A stretch of DNA of 64,000 nucleotides. Origin: Anaeramoeba flamelloides (Eukaryota; Metamonada; Anaeramoebidae). Below are positions 43,595-56,019 of this stretch, piece after piece. The translations under genes and the position numbers were made by a program. Location: NCBI GenBank assembly GCA_027625915.1, contig JANTQA010000010.1, positions 1,488,001 to 1,552,000 on the forward strand, given 5' to 3'. The notes below the pieces were generated by a model, which saw only the letters and a program-made list of their open reading frames with translations, was not told where the DNA came from and ran no database searches. The first letter of the stretch is position 1. Each line of letters starts with the position of its first letter.

Positions 43595-46500
43595 TTATAG
43601 ATAATCATAAAATTTAGTTAAATAATATTGAGTTTTTTTATTATCAACTTGATAAAAATAAAAAACATCTGCAATTTCTTCAATGACTGATTGATTAAGA
43701 TCGCCAGTAAATATATAATCAGAGTATAAAAATTTCAGAAAAGTATAAATTGTTTGGAAAGATTTTTCTGTTTGATCACAAATACTTTCATTTTGTTCTT
43801 CTATAGATGAAAACATACCAGCAAAAAGAGGAGAACGAGCAATTAAAACAATTTTATGAACATTAATTTCTTTTTCATTTGATATGATCTTAAAATCACT
43901 TAAATCAGTTCTATTAAATAATAATGAAATATCATGAATTAAAGCTCTTTGGGAAAGATTTTTAATTTTTACAATTTGTAATATTTGTGGATCTATTTTG
44001 AGAAGCTTTTGATCATGGCCATAAACCCATTGAATTAAAGGCACAATTTCTTCATCTGCATAATTTTTTAATAAAAGTTCCAACTCTGGTATTGTTTTAC
44101 CAATTCTATATTCAATTAAAAATTTATGCACCTTTTTTCCTTTAAATACTGCATCCGTTAAGATTTGATTTCGATAAAGATTTTTAAATGAATTTATAAA
44201 TGAATCCTCAAAATAAGAATCAAATAATAATTGTAAAATTTTATATTTATTAATTTTTATTACAGTCAAGCCTCGAGAGTCCCGCTTCAAAAGATCGGGT
44301 TTATATTTTAAAAACATTTCAACACTATCAAGTGAGTGCTTTAATATATGGAATCTTTTTGAAAAATTAATAAATTTGATCATCAAATAAATTGCAGAAT
44401 AATTCTTGAGTATTTTTTTTCAAAAAAAAAAAAAAAAATTTATAATGGAAAGAATTATATATAGATATATATATATTTAGAAACAATTTAAAATAATAAC
44501 AAAAAAAATATAGGGATAAATGTGATATAAAAATCTAGGAAAAAAAAAAAAAAGAAATGAAAAAAAAACTTACATTCTAAAAAAAAATTAATAATTATTA
44601 GTATTAAATGTAATTACAAAATTTATCCAGATAATTTTTTAAAAAGAATTATAATTAAAAAAAAAATAATAAATTTAGAATAATAATCATAAATATATAT
44701 TGAAAGTTTTTTTAAAAAAAATCAATTACTTTCTATAAAATTAGATATTAAGGTAGAAAAAAAAAAAATAAATATAAATAAATAAATAAGAATATGATCA
44801 TTAAAATGGATTTTAAAGAATAAATAAATAAAATGTTATTTCTTGTTTGTTTTATCATTATTTATGTTTTGAAAAATTTTTTTATTTAATATTGAAGGAA
44901 ATAAATATTATAACAACTTTTGTTTGGGTTAAAGATAATTAGATATTTTGTAAGATGAATGTGTGTTTTTGTGGGACAATACATTACAATAAAGTGTCGT
45001 ATAGTACTACCAAGTGTCTATCTTTTCTAATTGTAACTAAAAGTCTAGAAAAGCTAACATTATTTTTGTTAATTATTATTTTGATCAGTAAAATCTTTGT
45101 TTTTTGAAATAAAAATATTAATTCAAAAGATCTATATGTGGAGTATTTTTTATGTAGATCTAGATAATAAAATATTTGATTTTATTTAATTCTTTTCAAT
45201 TCAAAAAACTAATATACTTTGAGTGGGGAATGATTTATATTCTAAAAATATGAGTAGAAGATCATATTAAAGAGATAAAACTGAAAGTTATCCTCCCATT
45301 AATAAATAAAAAAAGACTAGAAATTCAAAGTACATGTAAAAATAAACTAATTCACAAAAGAAAATAATCGGTTTTAAATTGGGAATAATCAGCTTCACTA
45401 TTCAAATTCAAAACTTTATCAAATGACCGAGACTATACCCATATAAATGGAGGAAAATGGTTCATGGTTCAGCAAAGCATATGTGTGATATTGCCCATTT
45501 TATATGGAAATGCAGAAAATATAGAAAAAGCATGAAATAATGGATTAAAGATATAAAAAAGTTAAAAGGTTCCAATTTATACTTCATAGATAAAGAGAAT
45601 ACAAATATACCCTTAAAAAAAAAAATGAACACTAAAAAGGTTTATAATCCAACCATAGATTTCTTCCTAATCGGTATGATTAAACATGCAATTAGGAAAC
45701 AAAAAAAAAAAAAAAAAAAATTGTTTAATTTTTGGTTGTTTGAAAGTATTTTTCGTTCCTTTCTTTCTTTTTTTATTCTTTTTTGCTATTCTTAATTTTA
45801 ACTTTTAAAAAAATTAAAATAAGATTATTATAATTTTAAAGATTATGTTAATTTATTTTCTGGTTTAAAAATTCATTACTTTAACATTCCCACTTTACGA
45901 GAATAGATGGATTTTGGTATCTATATCAGTAACAATAAAAAGAAGGAAAGAAATTATTTTGTTTCAGATATGTCTTTACAACAGTAAAATCTGATTTTTA
46001 TCCAAACCCAAACATTATCATACATTAAGAAATTTTTAGATTTTTGAATGAGAAAAATATTTTTCATTTCAATTATTTCATTTTCCTTTTTAATCTATTA
46101 AAAATTTCTATTTAATATTTCTAACTTTACACCAAAAGTGGTATATATCCCTTAACACTCCCAGATTAACCTAAATTACATCAAGTTTTTTTAAAAAAAT
46201 TTAAAATGATATTGATATGTTAATAAATTTATTTTATTATATATCTTTAATCCAGATTTTGATAATATAAAAAGTTAAAATAGATCAAAGATAAATAAAT
46301 TACTTTATTGTATTTTTTTTTTTTATATTGGAAAAAAAAATAATAATTATTCATATTTACATTTTCATTTTTGATTTTTTTTTTTTTTATTTAATTTTTT
46401 AAATGAGAAATTTTATTACAATAATAGTAATTCAAAACACAATACATTGATTTATTATTAATAAACTTTGGAAAAATATGTATATTTTATGATTATAATT

Positions 46501-49500
46501 TAAAAAAGGACAGCAATATGGAATTTTAATTTTTTTTTCAGAAAAAATTTTAATAAATATACAAATAAAGAGAAAAATGAAATTCATTTCTTTCGGCCAA
46601 AATTAAAAGTTTGAACAATAGTAATAATTTCTTAAAAAAAAAATTTAAACAATATAAAATAATTGTTAAAAAAAATTGTTTAAATAATTTAAATTTAATA
46701 CTTTGGAATTAATTAATAAAAACTTTTTTACTAAACTAAAATTCAAAATTTTCCACACAGTTAAAACGTTCCAAAGAATCAGAATACTACAATTTCATTC
46801 AAATTGGAAATAATTTTGATTTTTATCCAATATGAAAATCATTTTTTCATCTTTTTGTTTTTTTTTTTTTCATTTTATTTTTTTTTATTAACTAAACTAG
46901 TTTCGTTCGATCAAAAATTTTTCAAAACAATTGATATTAGGCTAAAGTTTATAGGTTCAAAATAGAAGAACTCAAATAAACTTAGTTGATGATATCTAAC
47001 CTTTCATCAATCAATAATTGTAAATAGAATTTCAATAAATTTACCAATGTATTTTTTTGTTAGCCTTTCTCTCCAAAACTTTTAACACATTTTCGATTTA
47101 TTAGATATTGATAATTATTTATTTTTTGTTTTGTGAGTATTATAATTTATAAACAATTGTTAACATTTCAATTATTAGTTAATGTGGTTCTTATTTGGTA
47201 TTTCTTCGAGAATTGATTAATTAAGATTTTTTTTTTTCAAAAATTGAATTTTGGTGTGTTAAAAAATTTGAATTGGAGTTTAGAGAAAGTAATTTACTCT
47301 AAATTAAATAAAAATAAAAATTAAAATTTAAATATTATTCCAAGACAACAAAATAATCCTCAAAACGAATAATATTTTTTTGATTTTTGTTTATGGTAAA
47401 AAGTTGGAAAAAAATCTTTTTTTAAAATTTGAATTTTTCCTTCTAAATTAACCCAGATCTTGTTAAATAATTTTTTGATCCAGGCTCTTATTCAATAATA
47501 TTGTTTGTTTTATATCTACATTTTAGAAAGTCAAAAATCAAATATATACTAAAAATTAAAAAAAAAATCAATTCTTAATCTGACTCGAACTGTTGGCTGA
47601 ATAATTTAAATCTAAATAATTATTTGTTGAAAAAATTGTCAAATTTTACAATTGAAAAAAATATTAATTTTTTTTTAAAAATTTAATTTATATTTTTTTT
47701 ATATATAAAACCAATTTAGAATCAAATATATGAATGGCTATTGGATAGTAATCAATAGATTGAATAATTTTTTTATGTAAAGTCAGGTAATCTTTTGAAA
47801 TAAATAAATTATTTAATCAAGTATTTTAGACATTTTGTGGTGTCAAGGTCTACTCCAAAAAAATTACAGTAAAGAATGATGTGCTTTAATCATTAAAACT
47901 AAGAATCTTTTGATGTTTAGACAAACTTTACAAAAAAAAAAAAATTGAATTTGATAAATTTCTAGTAAAAAAATAATGATTTCACAATAACGAAGAAAAA
48001 TTTTTAAAAATGTTGAAAAATAGTTTTCAACCAATTTTTTTAATGATGGAACTATACAATTTTTAATCATTAAATTTTCTTTAAAAGATAATTTTTTATA
48101 AATTCTATATCTTAGAATCCTTTCATAATAATTCAAATTAAAAATTTTTATTTCGGGTGCAATTGGGTTTTATGGGATTCAAAGGTATATAAGCTATTTT
48201 AATAACTTTGGACCAAATTTATTTTTAAAATATCTTTATTAAACTCAATTCTAATAAAATTATTTAAATATCCAAAAATTGTTATTATTTATTAATTGAT
48301 TCTTTGTAATTATAATCCAATTTGTTTGTTTGTACCACATTAATTGAATAAAATATATCAAAGTCCAGGATGGAAATTTTTTTGATGTGAAAATTGGTGG
48401 TTAGTTATTTTCTTATTTTTGAGAGTAAAAAATTTTTCCCAAGAAATTGAATCTTGATAAAATTTCCAAATCAAAAGAAAAACTTATGGCAACATTTTAT
48501 TGTTTAAAAAAAGCCGTTTGAATCTTTTTCATATTTTCCATTTTTTTATTGGAATTGGTCATGTTCCGTTTTCTCTAAAAAAAGTTTAATTTTTTTTTTT
48601 CATTTTTTTCAAAATATTTGATCAACATATTTTGAAATACTCACAATAGATACTGGTTCAATCAATATTAATAATCTCTCTTAATTTGAAATTACCGAGC
48701 TACGAATAGAACCACTTCCAAACAGAATATTATATTTGAGATCTCAAAAAAAATTCCTAACTTTTTTGGAAATCACTTGTCTAAACACTAATAAAAAAAA
48801 GTTTTTATATATTATCATTTCAATTAAACGGTTTTTACTTTAATTTAATCATTTAGTACATTTTGGAAACAGTTATTTTTGAACCCCACTTTTTTTGAAC
48901 CAGCTTTTTTTGAACCTCACTCATTTTTTAACCTCACTCATTTTTGAACCTTACTCATTTTTGAACCTTACTCATTTTTGAACCTTACTCATTTTTAAAC
49001 CTTACTCATTTTTGAACCTCACTCTTTTTTGAACCTTACTCATTTTTGAACCTCACTTATTTCTTTCATTAAAAAGAAATACTTTAAAAAATGAAAAAAG
49101 AAAACAAAATTTTCATTTTTTCTTCAAACAACAGCATTAAGAGAAATAAAAATAAATTAATAAAAATAAACAAAAATAAAAAAACAATTTACGTCTTTTA
49201 AATTAATGTCGACACCTGAAAGTAAAAGTTTTTCTAAAACATAACTTGACATATTTGTATTTTTGACGATGTAATGTAATGGGGTTTGTTTGTCGTTGGT
49301 TTTTATTAAAGGGTCTGCGCCATGCTTAGTAAATAAATCAAAAATCTCAATAGATAATGAAGGGTTACCACAAATGAGATGTAATGGTGATTGATTATAT
49401 TGATTTAACTGGTTAACATTTGCGCCCGAATCTAAAAACAATTTTAAAATTTCAATATTAACCTTATCATTTTGACAAATTAAATGTAGAGGCGAACTCT

Positions 49501-52102
49501 GGGAATAGCCCCCCTTCAAATTAATATCCAAATCCCAATATTTAAGGAAAAGTTTAATAATTTGGAAATTAACGTTCCCGTTTTTACAAATGTGATGCAA
49601 AGGCGAGTTCATATTATTCTTCATCCCGTTTTCCCCTTTAATGTTAATGAATAATTTTAAATTATGATTTGATTCAAAATATTTTATTATTGCATAACTA
49701 ATATTTTCATTTAAGCAAAGCTGACTAAAAAAATATTTAAATTTTTTATTGAAATCTTGATTATTTGAAATTAAAGGAAAAACTGTGTTGATCATATTTA
49801 AATCGATTTTTGTATTTTTGCAAAGGTAATAGAGAGGATTGGATTGAAATTTATCAACGTGATCAAAATTTTGTTGATACTTGAGAATCAGACTCAAAAT
49901 TTCTTCGGAAATGCTTGGGTTTTTACAGAGGAAATGCAAGGGCAATTGCTCGTCGGTGTTTTTGATAAATAAAGCCTTTGGGTTCCCCTGTAAAAGGAAA
50001 TTTAAGACAGCAAATTTTAAATGCTCGTTTTGGCAAATAAAATGAAGTGGCGTTTCTAAATTCTTATTTTGATGTTCGATATTGGAATTATTGGCCAGTA
50101 AATATTTGATCATCTTCAATTTTAAGATCTTCCTTTGGCAATAATAATGAAAGGGCAAATTACCATATACGTCAACCTTTGTGCAATCCGATCCGTTCTC
50201 AATTAGCATTTGGATCGATTTAAAGGATATTAAATCATTTGAGCACAAATAATGAAGTGCAGTTTGCTTTTCTTTATTTTCTTGGTTTATCTGCAGATTG
50301 TTTTGAATTAAGAATTTGATCAAATGTAAATTAATTTTTTCTTGGTTATCACAAACTAGCATTAACGGCGTTCGGGATTCAGAGTCAAGGCATTGCAAGG
50401 CTTCCGGATAAGCGGCGATTAATTTTTTGATTGACAATGTTGAGACCTTTATGCTATTGTTTCTACAAAGAAAATGCAAGGGGGTCTGTTTCCAATAATT
50501 TAAATTCGATGCCAAATTATGGTTTAATTTTGATGCTGATTTTAAAAACATGCCAAGTGTCTCTTCATTCAATAAATGATTATTTTGGCAATAGTTATGA
50601 AACGGGGTGGTGCCGTCTTCGTTTTTATAAAAGGAATGAGATGGGTACCTTTTTAAAATTATTTTGATCATCTCGTCATTATTATGCCTTTTCAAAGATA
50701 GAATGTGTAAGGGGAGTTCTAAAGAATTGTTTGGCTTAGAAATTGCTTCGCCAATATCAGAATATTTTTTGAAGAGCCATTGCAAAATTTCAGGTCCAAT
50801 GGAATCAATCATCAAATGTATCGGGGTGTTTGCTAATGAGTCTTGGATTAACAAGGAGGAACCCACTTTAATCATCGAGCAGAAATATTTGAACTTTAGA
50901 GTTGACCATTCATAGTAATCACTGCTTTTGCTGTTGATGCTTTTTTCCGTATTATTATTAAGGTAATTTTCGGATTTGTTTTCAGCAAAGTAATGAAGAG
51001 GTACTCTTAAAAAATCATCTCGATACATTAACGAGGGTTTTGATTTTTTTGCAATTAGCCTTATGACTTTTGGTGAAAAATTTTTTCTTGTAAAAACTAA
51101 ATGAAAGGGCGTCATTTTTTCTTTGTCGGACAAGCTGAAATCAATGTTACAGTTGTCGATACAAAACTGAATTATATCGCTCTTGATGTGATCGTTTGAG
51201 CATAATAAAAAAAAGGAATTGCTGCCATTCTCCTTCGAAAAATCGATCTTTTGTTCAAAGACGATCCATTTCATCAGCCCCAAGCCCATGTATTGGCTAG
51301 AGCATATCAAGTCCAGTGGTGTTTTGTCCATACAGTCCCCCGTTAATAGGTTATAATCGGTGAAATTTAAAAAATACTTTAAAATCTTGTCTAAATTTGT
51401 CGCCTTTTCCTTGGAACACAAGAAATGCAAAAACGTTCGATCGTATTTGTCTTTGCTTTCTAAATCAGGCACAATTTTTTCGTTAATGTAGATATAAGTT
51501 TTTAAATTGATTGACTCGTTTTTACAGAGCTCATGAAATGGTGTCAACTGGTTGTAATTTTTGAAATTGATGAGTGTATTTGAATAAGTCATAATTTTTT
51601 TCAAAATACTCGTGTTTAAATATTTGTTGCGAAAGAGAAAATGAAAGCAATTGTCCTCATGGAAGTCCTTCAAATAAAGCAATTTGCTAGATGTTTTTAA
51701 AAAAAAATTTATTAATTCTTCGCTAATGTCTTGGTTTAATAACAAATAATGAAAGACAGTGCACCCTTGTTTGTCTTTAACTGTTATGTCGCCCTTGTTT
51801 TCGGCAAACAATTTCAAATATTTAAATTCAATGTTGTCTTTCTCACTCAAGTAATGAAAAGCCGTTTTCTTTTGATGATCGTCTTGTATGTTGGGATTAG
51901 CTCCCAACAAAAAGAAATACTCCAAGAGTTCATAATGCACTTTTTGACTTTGCACAGCAAAATGCAAGACCGTTTTGTTCCTTGACAAATCATTGTCAGT
52001 ACATAATGTGTTGACATTTGTATTGTTAATAATTTCTAATTCCTCGATGTCTGTGAATTGTTCAATTAATTGGATACATTTTTGAAAATTGAGATCGGTC
52101 AT
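43595..52102 (-). CDS. Giant ankyrin-repeat protein with C-terminal BTB/POZ domain
   Basis: Two exons: 52102-49193 (970 codons, donor gtaaat) and 44404-43595 (270 codons with stop, acceptor ctcaag), both phase 0, giving about 1239 aa. Exon 1 is a run of some two dozen ankyrin repeats in the divergent style TPLHFLCKN...I...LLKYFL..G. The junction is supported by an ankyrin unit that continues in register: IKTNDKQTPLHYIVKN in the unit before aligns without gaps with INLKD|NYSAIYLMIKF across the splice. Exon 2 then has a weak BTB-like segment (FKGKKVHKFLIEYRIGKTI, LIQWVYG) and a canonical BTB (about residues 1130-1239: TDLSDFKI, INVHKIVLIARSPLFAGMF, FLKFLYSDYI). Known ankyrin-BTB proteins act as cullin-3 adaptors or scaffolds; that role here is inference. 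The exon-2 Met at 44383 is internal. If the splice is wrong, these would be two separate genes. Confidence 0.85.
45400..45720 (+). mobile_element. 5'-truncated LINE (non-LTR retrotransposon) tail with poly(A)
   Basis: The frame reads LYPYKWRKMVHGSAKHMCDI, AHFIWKCRKYRKSMK, an in-frame stop, then WIKDIKKLKGSNLYF and further lysine-rich sequence, ending in a 20-base poly(A) at 45701-45720. The C...H.IWKC arrangement followed by basic residues is the C-terminal zinc-knuckle region found after the reverse transcriptase in L1/R2-like LINEs. Only the last ~100 codons remain, so it was truncated on insertion and is dead. Confidence 0.65.
46148..48187. mobile_element. 1493-bp-family TIR transposon, copy 2, interrupted by a MITE
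   Basis: Starts TCCCTTAACACTCCCAGATT after TA and ends near GGGATTCAAAGG. Collinear with 41266-42758, including the internal TIR-like block (about 47823-47850). It contains the 547-bp MITE 46734-47280; subtracting this leaves the same length as copy 1, about 1.49 kb. Confidence 0.82.
46734..47280. mobile_element. TTTGGACACAG-family MITE nested in a larger transposon
   Basis: AACTAAAATTCAAAATTTTC at the left, AAAATTTGAATTGGAGTT at the right, TA outside each (46732-46733, 47281-47282). Same family as 26842-27369. The homologous position in the 41266-42758 element (about 41885) is empty. Confidence 0.85.
48876..49060. repeat. 17-bp minisatellite, about 11 units
   Basis: Unit GAACCTTACTCATTTTT, with CTCAC variants. 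It starts about 130 bp inside the ankyrin-BTB intron. On the transcribed strand each unit reads TGAGTAAGGTT or TGAGTGAGGTT, so each carries a splice-donor-like GTAAGG or GTGAGG. Confidence 0.92.
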
Positions 52103-52849
52103 TTTGTTGTTTATTTGTTTATTTGTTTTTGGTTTTTGCTTTTTTGTTTTTGCTTGGACTTTTGCTTTTTCTTTTTCTAGAGAATGGGGTTGTATTTTAA
52201 TTGATTTGTGTGTTAAGTATGAAATTCAATCAATGTAAAAAAAAATAGATTCTTACAAAGTTCTTAATGAGAAAGAATAAAAAAAATGATTTACAAAAAT
52301 TATTCTCTCATCACAAAAAATCTCAGGAAATTTATAAAGCTTTCACTTTTTCATAAGCAATCAATTGCTTTTTGCAAACTTTCAAACACTTTTCAAGGGT
52401 GAAATGCTTGAAAAATGTGATAAACTTTGGTAAAGTCATAAGATTTTTTATAGTGCTTTCTTCAAAATTTTACAGGACTTTGAGCAAAATTTAAGTCTTT
52501 AAAAATCAATCAATTGCTATTTCCAAATCTTTCAAACAATTTCAAAGAGTGAAAAGCTTTGATAAAACAGACATATTTTGTTAATAAACAAATAAAAATT
52601 AAACTTATAAAGTAAAATTTTACTTATATTAAATTTAGCCCCTTAAGGTTTACAATCTCTGAAATTTGAAATAAGATTATCTTGTGTGGGGTGTAAGGTG
52701 AAGTGCTAATTTGATTTTTAGTTAATCGATCTTGAACTTGGTATGGGTTTTGATAGTTGGTCAAAAAATGTCATTTTTCACAATTTATTTTTTGTTTTTC
52801 CGAAATCTGAATTGAATAGTGAAATTTTAAGAAACAGATATTGATTTAA

Positions 52850-53785
52850 GGGACTAGTCTATATTAAATTTTTTTAGGTAAATTTCATTGAGATTTAGAA
52901 TTTTTTTTGCCAATTACTTAGATTTCAAATCAAAGTGAAAAACTTCTTAGTATATTAATGAAATATTGCTAAATGATACTCATTAAATTTAGTTATTGTT
53001 TTTATAGAAATAAAAAATTTTTGCATTTTTTCACTTTTTTGAAAGTTGCTTTTTTTCAACTTTTCGCAAAAATACAAAAAATAAAAAAAAATATGAACAA
53101 GAAAGCAAAACCTTGTTATTTTTGTGGAAGACCTACAAAAAATAGTTTGAAAAATAAACCTGAAAGGGTTTTTTTGGATTTTCATGAAAACATAGTTTGA
53201 TTCGAAAAAAATATACAATATATACTTTACTCTTAATAAAAGATTTTCTTTTTTTATATTGTACCATTCTTTTTTTTCATGAATCTACTTTTTCAGTTTA
53301 CACTCTTTTTGGTTTTTGTTGAATTTGAAGTTTTTTTTTAAGTGTTCCCAAATTACCATCCCAAAAGTTTTTGTCGGAGTCAAAAAAAATCAAAGAAAAG
53401 AATAAGAACTATTTTTTAAAAAAGTAATTATTGATAAAACAAATTGGGTTCTTTATAGATTCAAGTTGGATGAATAGAAGAGAAGGAGAAAATATTACCA
53501 GTTTTAAATTATTTTTTCGTTTTTAAAAATGAGAATAAATATTATTTTTGAGAAAATAATTAAATCCAAAATTAATCAAAAAATTCTTGTCAGTTAAAGA
53601 TCTTTTTTTTCAAAAAAAAATTTTTAAAAGTCACTTTTTTTGACAGAATTGTAAAATTTTAAAAAAACAAGAACTAAAAGTTCTTAAATTGAAAAAACCT
53701 GTCTATTTTCAATTTTAAACATATTTCAAGATAAGGATTCCTTATTTAGTTATTGGTCAAAAAAAAATTAATATAGACTAGTCAC
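52850..53785. mobile_element. TTAA-flanked piggyBac-type element, 936 bp, with a short Cys-containing ORF
   Basis: TTAA at 52846-52849 and 53786-53789 brackets inverted ends GGGACTAGTCTATATTAA and its near inverse ending GACTAGTCAC. Both arms match the 172-bp MITE at 14918-15089. The longer element keeps about 760 bp of extra interior, including the ORF at 53093-53200, so it is closer to a coding parent. No full transposase is present. Confidence 0.78.
53093..53200 (+). pseudogene. Possible remnant of a piggyBac cysteine-rich C-terminal domain
   Basis: ATG at 53093 opens MNKKAKPCYFCGRPTKNSL and ends PERVFLDFHENIV before TGA; a polyadenylation-like ttaataaaag follows. CxxC followed by a basic stretch and a final His is reminiscent of the C-terminal Cys-rich domain of piggyBac transposases, which fits its position near the right end of a TTAA element. 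Only 35 codons and only two Cys remain, so the assignment is a guess. Confidence 0.35.
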
Positions 53786-56019
53786 TTAAAGAATAAATTG
53801 GGATTTTTATGTTATGGAAGAAATAATGATTAATTTTTTTTTGTTCAATTAACTAAGAAAAAATGCAAAAATCTTATAATAAAACCAAAGTTAATTAAAA
53901 AATTCAATTGATAACCTATAAATTACAGTTTTTTTATAACTTGACTTCTGATATATTAATCTTACACTATACATTTCAGATTTTGGAAAAACAAAAAATA
54001 AATTGTGAAAAATGACAATTTTTGAACAACTATCAAAACCCATACCAAGTTCAAGATTGATTAACTAAAAATCAAATTAGTACTTCACCCACACCCCACA
54101 CAAGATAATAATTTTTCAAATTTCAGAGATTGTTAAACTTAAGGGCTAGTAACTCTTATTTATTTTTTTCACAAAGGTAATAGAGTAATTATTTACCCAA
54201 GAAAGCGATTTACCTGATATAAAATAAATTTTTTATCAAGTTTAGAGATATGAGTTATCATTTTTTAAAGAATTTTTTTTTCCCAATTGAATTTTCAATA
54301 AAAAAAAACCTGATCATTCTTTTTTGGATTTTTTGATCCAAATTAGAAAAAGAAAAATTTGCCAATCATTTTTATTATGACAAAATATCGCTTTTAGAGA
54401 TTTATTAGAGTTTTTTATATAAGCAAACAAAAATTGAACCTCAGACTTATTTTAAAAATATGAAATAATAATTAATCATATAATGAATCCTTAGTAGATT
54501 TCTAAGAAAATTGATTATTTCTTTTTTTTTCATGTATTTCTTAAATTTCTTGTTATTTAAAAAAATGGGTATTATTCTTTTACAAATATTTGAAGTATAA
54601 AAAACAAACTTTTATTATTATAATCGATTATATGAATAATTATCTTTTTTTTTTTTTTTTTTACTGGTTTTTGAATTCTAAATGGGAAAATAATTTCACT
54701 TTCTTTTCCATATTTTTCTTTTATAAATATAGTTCTTAAAAAAGTATGTTGTAATTTGAAAACTCTTTTTCATAAAATTGGGAAATTAAATATGAAGTGG
54801 ATAATTTCCCCATATATAATTTAAATAATAGTAGAATTATTAATGTAGATTAATTTTATTTGTAAGAAGATCTTGAAAAATTTCAGAAATAATAATAAAG
54901 AATTTTGGCACATTAGGTCTTTGTGTTATTAAAAACTCTCTTAAGTGATTAAGATTAGGTTATACATTCTTTATTATAAATAATACAATTAAACAGTATT
55001 TTTTTTAAGTTATAAGTTGGAATATTCAGGGTTTTAAAACTGTACCATATGAGAATTTTTAATTTAATGTTTTTTTTTTTTTTTTTATTCTCAAAAAAGA
55101 AAAAATTATTTCAAATTGTTCTTTTGATAAAAAAAAAAAATTTTTTTTCACAGTTTTTTAAAATTGTTTTTATATTTTTTTAAAATTAAATATATTTTTT
55201 ATACTGGGTAATACCAAAACTTTCTGGTTTTATTTTTAAAGGGTATTTTTGTACACCATCTCCTTTGTAGATAATGTCATTTCATTCTTCTTTCAATAAA
55301 AATAATTATATAGAAAATATTTGGAAATATATTGAAATTTGAACTTTAAGAAAAATATGAAAAAATGTATCAAAACTATGAAAAAACCCATAATTCATTT
55401 CTGAAACGAGCTTTTTAAGAAAGATTGTTTTTTGATGGTAATCAGATTTTTTCTTCATTTTTCAAGTTCAAGATGTGGTAATATTTTTTTAAATTTTACT
55501 TTTAAATTTATTTGAAGATTTTTTAAGGTTATGTGTCACCTCAAAAAAAAAATTTTTATGTATCTTTTAGGGCATATATCCAGTATGTGTTAAACAGTGC
55601 TAAGAATGTCTCAGATAACTTTTTACTAAGTTGGGTATGGTAATTTACATACTTTTCTGAGTTCTAAAAACCAATAGAGACAATTTCTCTTTAAAAATAA
55701 AAGATTCGAACTATTGATAGAGTTATCATTTCAATTGTTTAGGAGTGTAACAAATCAATGTTTTAACACTTTAAACCATTGTAAAAATTTAATTAATATA
55801 AAAAATAATTGCTCAATGTTGAAACCAAAGAATCAAACAATGAGATGAAAACAGCATATAAATGCAAAATCGGGTTCTTTAAGTAAATTTTAAAGAATTA
55901 TTAGATATTGGAAGATTAAATTGTAATTTTTTGATAAAAAAAAATGCGAATCAGATCATTTTTTGAATTTTTAAACAGAACAAATACATCAATTTTAATT
56001 AAATCTCACAAAATTATGA

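Larger units (their letters stand above)
44405..49192. other. Ankyrin-BTB gene intron (4788 nt)
   Basis: Contains, on the plus strand, a LINE 3' fragment (45400-45720), a 1493-bp TIR element interrupted by a MITE (46148-48187) and, close to the donor, a 17-bp minisatellite (48876-49060). No other exon is evident. Confidence 0.75.
52636..54148. mobile_element. Element with ~170-bp terminal inverted repeats, split by a piggyBac-type insertion
   Basis: Arms at about 52636-52815 and 53980-54148 are inverted copies: GCCCCTTAAGGTTTACAATC outermost, then ATCTTGTGTGGGGTG, AACTTGGTATGGGTTTTGAT and AATTTATTTTTTGTTTTTCC. TA precedes and follows the arms. Removing the 936-bp inner element leaves about 570 bp, a typical non-autonomous size. 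Confidence 0.82.

Noticed and set aside
44383-44386. Independent start of a separate BTB gene
   Set aside because: The sequence upstream of this Met continues an ankyrin unit in phase with the ankyrin exon; the Met is internal to that unit.
48876-49060. CRISPR-like array
   Set aside because: Units are contiguous 17-mers without unique spacers, in a eukaryotic intron: a minisatellite.
49200-52000. Plus-strand ORFs of 78-83 codons (50431, 50664, 51749)
   Set aside because: They are shadows in the opposite strand of the ankyrin exon, whose repeats are unmistakable.
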